47,359 bases of DNA from Solobacterium sp. (lineage in GTDB: Bacteria > Bacillota_I > Bacilli_A > Erysipelotrichales > Erysipelotrichaceae), in NCBI GenBank assembly GCA_017512555.1, contig JAFWFE010000020.1, positions 1 to 47,359 of the forward strand, read 5' to 3'. The notes under the pieces are model-generated. The model was not told where the DNA came from and did not search any database. It was given only the letters and a program-made list of their open reading frames with translations. Position numbers and translations under genes: made by a program. Positions 42,010 to 47,359 of the stretch are shown one piece after another. Every line of letters starts with the position of its first letter. Positions within the stretch are counted from its first letter, which is position 1.

Positions 42010-42516
42010 TTATTCCTGTGTGATTTTAAATTGATTCTTATCCCTTTTCGGTTTTTTCCTTTTTTCCCGGAAAAATTCTGTCAGGATCGTGCCGCATTCT
42101 TCGGCCAGAATTCCCGAAGTGACTTTCGGATGGTGGTTCAGCCGGGAAATCGTCTTGATTTCGATCAAGCTGTCTACGGCTCCTCCCTTGGGGTCTTTCG
42201 TTCCGTAATACAGATTGTTGATCCTGGATAAGACGATAGCACCGATACACATCATGCAGGGTTCCAGGGTCACATACAGGTCACACTCATCCAGACACCA
42301 TGTATGCATGGCTTCCGAGGCCTTCTGGATTGCCAGCATTTCCGCATGTGCGTATGCCTGCATGGAATGTTCACGGAGATTATGCGCTTTTGCGATCACT
42401 TCGTCATGAAAGACGATGACTGCGCCTACCGGTACCTCATCGATTTCTCTGGCTTTCTGCGCCTCTTCCAGCGCCATCCGCATATAGTATTCGTGTTTTT
42501 CCTGCTCGTTTTCCAT
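42010..42516 (-). CDS. tadA: tRNA-specific adenosine deaminase TadA
   Basis: The 168-residue enzyme has the cytidine-deaminase-fold zinc motifs HAE (57-59) and PCMMC (86-90), and the GAVIV strand after EVPV. It converts A34 to inosine in tRNA-Arg(ACG). Its ATG lies about ten bases after the SRP RNA and has no ribosome binding site of its own, so it probably rides on read-through from the ffs promoter. The neighbourhood tadA-ffs-dnaX is conserved in Bacilli. Confidence 0.95.
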   Translation of the reverse strand: MENEQEKHEYYMRMALEEAQKAREIDEVPVGAVIVFHDEVIAKAHNLREHSMQAYAHAEMLAIQKASEAMHTWCLDECDLYVTLEPCMMCIGAIVLSRINNLYYGTKDPKGGAVDSLIEIKTISRLNHHPKVTSGILAEECGTILTEFFREKRKKPKRDKNQFKITQE

Positions 42517-42525
42517 GATATAAAA

Positions 42526-42605
42526 AATGGTACACCCAGGCAGAGGTTTGTATGGCTGCTTCCTTCCGGACCTGACCAGGTTCTATACGTACCTGTTGTA
42601 CCATT
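42526..42605 (-). ncRNA. ffs: Signal recognition particle RNA (small bacterial type)
   Basis: On the minus strand the RNA contains the apical signature GGTCAGGTCCGGAAGGAAGC and ends in pairing arms AATGGTACA (5') and TGTACCATT (3'), giving one long hairpin of about 80 bases. This is the Ffh-binding domain-only form, not the long Alu-containing form of Bacillus subtilis. A run of T follows its 3' end. Promoter elements lie immediately upstream. Confidence 0.95.
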
Positions 42606-42608
42606 GGC

Positions 42609-42637
42609 ATTATATTCTGTTTTTTGTAAAAAGACAA
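42609..42637 (-). promoter_or_regulatory. Promoter of the SRP RNA gene
   Basis: -35 TTGTCT (42632-42637), a 17-base spacer and a perfect -10 TATAAT (42609-42614) place the start at about the 5' end of the RNA. Confidence 0.75.
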
Positions 42638-42645
42638 TGTCTAAC

Positions 42646-43224
42646 TCAGGGATATACTTCCTCGGGGACAGAATATCCCTTTTCTGTATACTCCGTAATG
42701 TAAACAGCGCAGTTTCCGATGAACTTGTGCCAGTAGCTTCCCTGTGATTCCGGTGTGAGGTATTCAAGGGCACCTTTCATCGCGATCGCATGTGTGGAGA
42801 TCAGAACGTTGCCTTCAAACGGATTCTTTGCGAGATCTTCTAGGAAAGCGCCGAGACGACCTGTGACTTCATCCAGCGGCTCCATGCCTGCAGGTGCAGG
42901 GACATGGATAAAATCCCGGAAAAATTCTGTAATCTCCGGATGTGGATTCCGAAGATCCATATCTTCATACGGCCCGTAGTCCATCTCGGTCAGCCGGTCA
43001 TCAATCTGCGGTGAGATCCCCGACGCAATTTCTGCGGTCTGAATTGCCCTCTGCAGAGGACCGGAATAGACAGCGTTAAATTGAATCTTATTTGTGCGGA
43101 ACCATTCTCCGGCTTGTTTCGCCTGCTGGATTCCTTCTTCGTTCAGCGGACGGTTACTTCTTCCCTGTAATAGATGTGCTTTGTTGGCGTCCGTCTGACC
43201 ATGCCGTAAGATATAGACTTTCAT
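42646..43224 (-). CDS. Histidine phosphatase family protein
   Basis: The 192-residue protein has the phosphoglycerate-mutase-like signature LRHGQTDAN (catalytic H8) and the second histidine in STHAIAM. The family includes small-molecule phosphatases such as those for alpha-ribazole phosphate or fructose bisphosphate; the substrate is not known here. It is the last gene of the serS-ydcF run and has AGGAGG in front. Confidence 0.9.
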   Translation of the reverse strand: MKVYILRHGQTDANKAHLLQGRSNRPLNEEGIQQAKQAGEWFRTNKIQFNAVYSGPLQRAIQTAEIASGISPQIDDRLTEMDYGPYEDMDLRNPHPEITEFFRDFIHVPAPAGMEPLDEVTGRLGAFLEDLAKNPFEGNVLISTHAIAMKGALEYLTPESQGSYWHKFIGNCAVYITEYTEKGYSVPEEVYP

Positions 43225-43238
43225 GATTCATTTCCTCC

Positions 43239-44009
43239 TCAGACTCCGAAGATCCAGTAGAACAGGATACACGCCAGTTCTCTTGGGTAGTAGGTCGGCA
43301 ATAACCACCAGGGTGTTTTCGCCCGTAGTAATCCAGCATCCGCATTCACCGACTTTGCCAGATATCTGACACGATATAGATGGAAAGAATTAGTAGAAAC
43401 TGCGATTTTATCGTTTAAACCATTGGTTTTGATGATTTCCAGTGCATTCTTGATGTTTTCTGCCGTGGAAGTCGACTGGTCTTCCATATAGATCTTTGTT
43501 TCTTCAATCCCGTTTTGGATCAGCCAGTCTTTCATCGTCTGTGCTTCCAGTACACCGTTCACAACGATTCCTCCACATACGATAAAAGATGTGTTCGTAT
43601 CTTTTTGGTAATACTCTACTGCCTTTTCCAGGCGCTTTACAACCAGAAGCGGCGGGGTACCATCAGGGTTTGTGCCGCTCGCCAGGACAAGGATCGTTCT
43701 TCCGGGCTCCGGTTCAGGCGTACTTGCGGCCCGGAATATACAAACGGATTCAATTGTGACCAATATGACTGCAAATCCGCAGAACAAGAGTATCAGTTTT
43801 TTGAATTTTTGTACGAATTTCTTTAGTAATGGATGTATTCTGCCAAAGAAAAGTCCGTAAACAGCCAAAAACAGACAGAGGACCATTCCTCCGACACTTC
43901 CGATATTCACGTAATGACTATAATAGGGATACGCAAAGAGCGGAAATCCGCATATGCCTATCCCTGTTAACCATAGATTTTGTTTGTCAGAATGTTTCAC
44001 GTGAAACAT
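43239..44009 (-). CDS. YdcF/SanA-like membrane protein (DUF218)
   Basis: The 256-residue protein has three or so hydrophobic segments in the first 90 residues, then a DUF218 domain (ILVLASGTNPDGTPPLLVVKRLEKAVEYY, FIVCGGIV, EDQSTSTAENI, NSFHLYR). Relatives act at the cell envelope with unknown chemistry. Its first six codons, MFHVKH, are entirely made by a parS site, and its ATG overlaps the serS stop (TAATG). The start could lie downstream, but coupling to serS supports it. Confidence 0.85.
   Translation of the reverse strand: MFHVKHSDKQNLWLTGIGICGFPLFAYPYYSHYVNIGSVGGMVLCLFLAVYGLFFGRIHPLLKKFVQKFKKLILLFCGFAVILVTIESVCIFRAASTPEPEPGRTILVLASGTNPDGTPPLLVVKRLEKAVEYYQKDTNTSFIVCGGIVVNGVLEAQTMKDWLIQNGIEETKIYMEDQSTSTAENIKNALEIIKTNGLNDKIAVSTNSFHLYRVRYLAKSVNADAGLLRAKTPWWLLPTYYPRELACILFYWIFGV
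43993..44008. promoter_or_regulatory. parS: parS site 1
   Basis: TGTTTCACGTGAAACA matches the bacterial parS consensus at all 16 positions. It spans the start codons of the YdcF-like gene next to the serS stop. ParB encoded at 20257-21159 should load here. Confidence 0.95.
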
Positions 44010-45313
44010 TATATCTTATTTTTCTTCTGTACAGCAGGTACAAGTACTTCCTGGCCACCCATATAAGGACGTAACGGCTCCGGAATTCTGACAGAACCAT
44101 CTGCCTGGAGGTTGTTTTCAAAGAAAGCAATCAGCATTCTCGGCGGCGCGACGACCGTATTATTTAATGTGTGCGCAAAATAGTTACCTTTTTCGCCCTT
44201 GATCCGGATTCCGAGGCGTCTTGCCTGTGCATCACCCAAATTTGAGCAGCTTCCTACTTCAAAGTATTTCTTCTGACGCGGAGACCAAGCCTCAACGTCA
44301 CAGCTCTTTACCTTCAAATCCGCCAAATCACCGGAACAGCATTCCAAGGTACGTACAGGAATATCCAGGGAACGGAAGAAATCAACACTGTTCTGCCACA
44401 GTTTGTCATACCATCCCATGGAATCTTCCGGTTTACATACAACAACCATTTCCTGTTTTTCGAACTGGTGTACTCTGTATAAACCACGTTCTTCAATACC
44501 ATGTGAACCTACTTCCTTACGGAAACAAGGGCTGTAACTGGTCAAAGCGTAGGGTAGATTCTCTTCTTTTAATGTAGTATTCAGGAATCTGCCAATCATG
44601 GAGTGTTCCGAAGTACCGATCAGATACAGATCTTCCCCTTCGATCTTATACATCATATTCTGCATTTCCGCAAAGCTCATGACACCAGTAACGACGTTAC
44701 TGTGGATCATAAACGGCGGGATAAAGTACGTAAATCCGCGGTTGATCATGAAATCTCTTGCGTAGGAAAGGATAGAAGAGTGTAATCTCGCAACATCTCC
44801 CATCAGATAATAGAATCCGTTACCAGAAGTATTTCTTGCGCTGTCCAGATCCAGACCATCCAAAGCTTCAAGAATATCCGTATGATAGGGGATTTCGTAA
44901 TCCGGCACGACCGGTTCACCGTATTTCTGGATTTCTACATTTTCACTGTCATCTTTTCCAATTGGAACAGACGGATCAATGATATTCGGGATCACCAGCA
45001 TGCGGTCGCGGATCTCCTGGGACATTTTTTCTTCTTTTTCTTCAAGGTCCAGTAATTCCTGATCGATTTCTTTAACTCTTTGCTTTGCCTGTTCAGCTTC
45101 TTCACGCTTGCCCTGACGCATCAGTCCGCCGATTTCCTTGGAGATTCTGTTTCTATCTGCGCGTAAAGCATCACCGGTTGTCTTTGCGTACCGGAATTCT
45201 TTATCCAGTTCTGCGACTTCATCAACTAATACAAGCTTCTCATCCTGGAATTTCTTTCGGATATTCTCTTTAACGAGCTCCGGATTCTCACGAATCAACT
45301 TAATATCAATCAT
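44009..45313 (-). CDS. serS: Seryl-tRNA synthetase
   Basis: The 434-residue class II synthetase has the long N-terminal coiled-coil arm (about residues 25-110) and the class motifs: motif 2 FRKEVGSHGIEERGLYRVHQFEK and motif 3 near ALNNTVVAPPRMLIAFFEN. It charges tRNA-Ser. The ATG at 45313 follows GGGAGGG; a frame extending into the T-box leader is rejected. Expression is governed by the T-box at 45330-45552. Confidence 0.97.
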   Translation of the reverse strand: MIDIKLIRENPELVKENIRKKFQDEKLVLVDEVAELDKEFRYAKTTGDALRADRNRISKEIGGLMRQGKREEAEQAKQRVKEIDQELLDLEEKEEKMSQEIRDRMLVIPNIIDPSVPIGKDDSENVEIQKYGEPVVPDYEIPYHTDILEALDGLDLDSARNTSGNGFYYLMGDVARLHSSILSYARDFMINRGFTYFIPPFMIHSNVVTGVMSFAEMQNMMYKIEGEDLYLIGTSEHSMIGRFLNTTLKEENLPYALTSYSPCFRKEVGSHGIEERGLYRVHQFEKQEMVVVCKPEDSMGWYDKLWQNSVDFFRSLDIPVRTLECCSGDLADLKVKSCDVEAWSPRQKKYFEVGSCSNLGDAQARRLGIRIKGEKGNYFAHTLNNTVVAPPRMLIAFFENNLQADGSVRIPEPLRPYMGGQEVLVPAVQKKNKI

Positions 45314-45330
45314 ATTCCCTCCCTGATAAA

Positions 45331-45360
45331 TAAAAACACCATCCCATAGGGACGATGTGT
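45331..45360 (-). terminator. T-box regulated terminator of serS
   Basis: CACATCGTCCC pairs with GGGATGGTG (two wobbles) across a short loop and TTTTTATTT follows, competing with the antiterminator formed by the T-box sequence. Confidence 0.85.
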
Positions 45361-45390
45361 ACGATCGCGGTGCCACCCCATTTGCCAAAA

Positions 45391-45406
45391 TGTTTCACGT
45401 GAAACA
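45391..45406. promoter_or_regulatory. parS: parS site 2, inside the T-box leader
   Basis: TGTTTCACGTGAAACA, a perfect 16-base parS, lies between stem III and the antiterminator of the serS T-box. Together with the copy at 43993 it brackets serS, 1,398 bases apart. Confidence 0.95.
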
Positions 45407-45557
45407 ATTTGACCTCTCAACACGGATAACGGACGCTGCCGCGGAAGATTAGTCCGGCTCCGAGGTGGATTTCTTCGCTTACAACGCTGATTTTCATCAA
45501 CCATCAGCTTTCTGAAGATGTTGGGCGAATACTTGTCCTCATCTATACTGTACGAGA

Positions 45558-45586
45558 ATTATTGCATTCAGGCGTCGGTTTGTCAA
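45558..45586 (-). promoter_or_regulatory. Promoter of the serS operon
   Basis: A perfect -35 TTGACA (45581-45586), a 17-base spacer and a -10 AATAAT (45558-45563) fit a start near 45551, at the beginning of the T-box stem I. Confidence 0.75.
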
Positions 45587-45607
45587 GAATTCAGACAGTG
45601 TGATAAT
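45580..45607 (+). promoter_or_regulatory. Promoter of the plus-strand lipoprotein gene
   Basis: -35 TTGTCA (45580-45585), a 16-base spacer and a -10 GATAAT (45602-45607). Its -35 occupies the same bases as the serS -35 on the other strand. Confidence 0.55.
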
Positions 45608-45617
45608 ATATGCATGT

Positions 45618-46535
45618 ATGGAAAAACTAATACGAATAATGTTAGCCGCTATGCTTGTACTGTGCGGCTGTAAGAAACAGGAACCTGTTCCGACGGGAGA
45701 TACGTCCAATGGACCTGTAGTGCCGCAGGATACCCGGACGCCGGAAGAAAAAGAACTGGCAATGATCCAGCAGTGTATCTCAGACTACAACGAGGGCAAT
45801 CTGGAGGAGATCGAAGAAAATCTGCTCACACAGATACCGAGATTGCCGATTGGAATCGAGAAACTGCCGGAAATACAAGCTCTGAGTGATCTTGAACAGA
45901 TTGAAATTGACACAAAACTGTCCAATATCGCATATAAGGGCTCTTATGCGGTAAGCGATGATATTACTGCTGTATTTGAAATCTATCATCCGACCGGGGG
46001 CATCTTCTGGATCAACGGAGATGTAAAGTTCTGTGTCGATCCGGAGAAGATCACGCGTAACGATCCGCAGTACAGCGATTATAAGAATACTTTGGACTAT
46101 CTGTTGACAGAACAGGACAAGGTGCTGGACTGGCTCTACGGAATCGATGTCGTATTATCGGAAAATGAAGTATCCGATCGTTACTATGAAGTCGTCGCTT
46201 TGGGGAACTGGCAGCCGAAGTCCATTGATGACATCAAGGAATATGCGGAAAACATCATCAACAAGCAATTCCTGGAAGAACGATACTATCCGGGGGCGTT
46301 TGCAGGAGAAATGCCGATCTATAAGGAGATCAACGGTCATCTCTGTGCCTTACAAAGTGATGTGACCGGAAGACCTCGTACATTTGACACATCCACGATC
46401 TTTGCAGTAGAAGATAACGGAGAATATACCCGGATCGAACTGTTGTTAAGTGTGATGGGGAAGACACAGCCTGAAATTCAGGAAGTGAAGATCTACCGTG
46501 ACGGAGACCGCTATAAGCTCTATGAACCGGCATAA
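45618..46535 (+). CDS. Hypothetical lipoprotein
   Basis: The 305-residue precursor has a lipoprotein signal peptide with lipobox LCGC (cysteine 18) and a short proline/threonine linker (PVPTGDTSNGPVVPQDTRTP). The mature part is acidic and mixed alpha/beta; I do not recognise a family. It would be anchored on the outer face of the membrane. The ATG at 45618 has no ribosome binding site and lies ten bases after a -10, so its message may be almost leaderless. It diverges from serS. Confidence 0.8.
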   Translation: MEKLIRIMLAAMLVLCGCKKQEPVPTGDTSNGPVVPQDTRTPEEKELAMIQQCISDYNEGNLEEIEENLLTQIPRLPIGIEKLPEIQALSDLEQIEIDTKLSNIAYKGSYAVSDDITAVFEIYHPTGGIFWINGDVKFCVDPEKITRNDPQYSDYKNTLDYLLTEQDKVLDWLYGIDVVLSENEVSDRYYEVVALGNWQPKSIDDIKEYAENIINKQFLEERYYPGAFAGEMPIYKEINGHLCALQSDVTGRPRTFDTSTIFAVEDNGEYTRIELLLSVMGKTQPEIQEVKIYRDGDRYKLYEPA

Positions 46536-46549
46536 GAAAGGAGAATGAC

Positions 46550-46747
46550 ATGTCAGAAGAAAAGACCAGTTACGAAAAGAGGCTGGAATACAACAATACC
46601 TACAACCGTGAACACTACCGTTCATTTTCCATGCGCTATGACGTAGAGAAAGAAAAAGACATCATCACCTGGCTGAAAAAACAGCCTAGTGTAAAAGCTT
46701 ATATTACCGAACTGATCGTCAATGACATGAAAGCCAAAGGAGAGTAA
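46550..46747 (+). CDS. Small ribbon-helix-helix-like protein
   Basis: The 65-residue protein has a short basic N-terminal part, then SFSMRYDVEKEKDIITWL and a helix pair ending YITELIVNDMK, which resembles the beta-strand-helix-helix pattern of Arc/MetJ-type DNA-binding proteins. AAAGGAG precedes the ATG. It lies between the lipoprotein and the PNPOx-like genes, two bases before the latter. Confidence 0.7.
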   Translation: MSEEKTSYEKRLEYNNTYNREHYRSFSMRYDVEKEKDIITWLKKQPSVKAYITELIVNDMKAKGE

Positions 46748-46749
46748 TC

Positions 46750-47226
46750 ATGTTCCGTAATGTAGTAAGAATTAAACAGGCACTGCCTGAAGAAGAATGT
46801 ATAAAACTGCTGAAGGAAACGAAAAGGGGAGTTATGTCCGTGCTGGGTGATGACGATTATCCCTACGGAATGCCTCTGAATCACTGGTATGACGAAGAAA
46901 GCGGACGGCTGTACTTCCATTCAGGGAATATCGGGCATAAGGTTGACGCGATCAAGAAACATCCAAAAGTATCCTACTGCGTGATTGATGAGGGTTCTCC
47001 CATTGAGAATGACTGGGCTCTCCGCTTCAAAAGTGTGATCGTCTTTGGAAAGATCCGGATCGTTGAAGATCACGAGGAAGCTCTGCGGATCTGCCGGGAT
47101 CTCTCCTATCATTTCACGGATGACGAAGCGTATATCCAGCATGAGATTGAGAATTCCGGGAAAAGGGTGCTTGTGTTCGCTATTGTACCGGAACATATCA
47201 CCGGAAAAACTGTTACAGAGAAATAA
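46750..47226 (+). CDS. Pyridoxamine 5'-phosphate oxidase-like flavoprotein (NimA type)
   Basis: The 158-residue protein has the split-barrel start LLKETKRGVMSVLGDDDYPYGMPLNHWY and GRLYFHSGNIGHKVDAIKKHPKVSY, the FMN-binding arrangement of the NimA/PNPOx group. Such proteins reduce nitro compounds or bind flavin or haem. Function here is undetermined. It follows the RHH-like gene immediately and is the last complete gene in the window. Confidence 0.88.
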   Translation: MFRNVVRIKQALPEEECIKLLKETKRGVMSVLGDDDYPYGMPLNHWYDEESGRLYFHSGNIGHKVDAIKKHPKVSYCVIDEGSPIENDWALRFKSVIVFGKIRIVEDHEEALRICRDLSYHFTDDEAYIQHEIENSGKRVLVFAIVPEHITGKTVTEK

Positions 47227-47230
47227 ATAT

Positions 47231-47359
47231 CCACCGGCTTAGCCGGTGGTTTTACATATGCGGGCATAGCCCTGCTCTCAGAGCTGCGCCTTACAGCGCA
47301 AATGTGGTCTGCGCGAGCACTCTATCTCTTATTACCCGTAAACGGGTCTTCAATCTCCA
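47231..47359. mobile_element. Candidate right end of an IS200/IS605-family element, running off the window
   Basis: The region holds a chain of hairpins: CCACCGGCT/AGCCGGTGG (47231-47249) followed by TTTTACAT, then GGGC-ATA-GCCC, GCGC-CTTACA-GCGC and ACCCGT/ACGGGT. This series resembles the structured ends that carry the guide RNA of TnpB-bearing IS605 elements, which would place a minus-strand transposase or TnpB gene beyond the right edge. The first hairpin and tail recur at 145-174. The first hairpin could alternatively just end the PNPOx-like transcript. Confidence 0.4.

Larger units (their letters stand above)
45330..45552 (-). promoter_or_regulatory. serS T-box riboswitch
   Basis: On the minus strand the leader has the distal stem-I segment CAGAAAGCTGATGG, a specifier codon TCC (Ser, 45467-45469) in GAAATCCACC, the T-box sequence GGGGTGGCACCGCG (45366-45379) and a terminator CATCGTCCC/GGGATGGTG with a T-run (45331-45360). 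The UGGC bulge is complementary to the GCCA end of tRNA-Ser. Uncharged tRNA-Ser should favour antitermination. A parS site lies inside, 11 bases before the T-box sequence in the RNA. Confidence 0.93.

Noticed and set aside
1..47359. tRNA, rRNA, CRISPR array, prophage
   Set aside because: No tRNA- or rRNA-like sequence, regularly spaced repeat array or phage structural genes were seen on either strand.

Overview
The window looks like an origin-proximal chromosomal segment of a low-to-moderate GC Bacillota, most likely an Erysipelotrichia or Bacilli relative. The grounds are the gene strings rsmG-noc-parA-parB and serS / ffs-tadA / dnaX-ebfC-recR, which sit beside oriC in Bacillus, two perfect parS sites (TGTTTCACGTGAAACA), a small Bacillota-type SRP RNA and a serS T-box leader. 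The taxon is inferred from gene content only. Almost everything is on the minus strand; plus-strand genes occur mainly in two blocks (23.6-25.9 kb and 28.2-31.5 kb) and at the right end.

Left part (0-19 kb, accessory metabolism): a heavy-metal P-type ATPase with a small DUF6110-like membrane-anchored partner stands behind a promoter with two palindromic operators. Upstream of it on the same strand is an eight-gene sugar/polyol operon (12.8 to 2.7 kb): ribose-type ABC importer (binding lipoprotein, ATPase, permease), esterase, zinc alcohol dehydrogenase, a mannitol dehydrogenase fused to a VOC domain, an SDR and an FGGY kinase. Its regulator is probably the ROK repressor encoded just upstream; a repeated CCACTTTATTAA-like motif brackets the operon promoter and recurs at the ROK gene. 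A second minus-strand run (19.0 to 14.3 kb) holds two nucleoside hydrolases, small proteins, an acetyltransferase, a truncated fucose-isomerase-like fragment and another SDR.

Middle (19-31.5 kb): flavodoxin plus DUF3793 (a typical iron-limitation pair) share with the metal ATPase the same palindrome, GTTAG-N6-CTAAC. Next come parB, parA, noc and rsmG; then citXG, a TraX-like protein, an esterase, a GH10-like lipoprotein, an acyltransferase, a CBS-type Mn pyrophosphatase and a lysozyme-like protein. The spacer between the TraX-like gene and the esterase carries vestigial 3' ends of both neighbouring genes (citXG and the GH-like gene), joined as expected for a tandem-duplication scar.

Right part (31.6-47.4 kb): an unrecognised two-gene operon; a MATE transporter; a possible ThyX-like protein; mnmG; a PUA/EVE-like protein; recR, ebfC, dnaX, tadA; SRP RNA; a phosphatase, a YdcF-like protein and serS under a T-box. 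One parS lies inside the T-box leader and the other at the serS/ydcF junction, so they bracket serS. Divergently from serS run a lipoprotein, a small RHH-like protein and a PNPOx-like flavoprotein. The right edge resembles the end of an IS200/IS605 element, and a shorter copy of its hairpin lies at the left edge.
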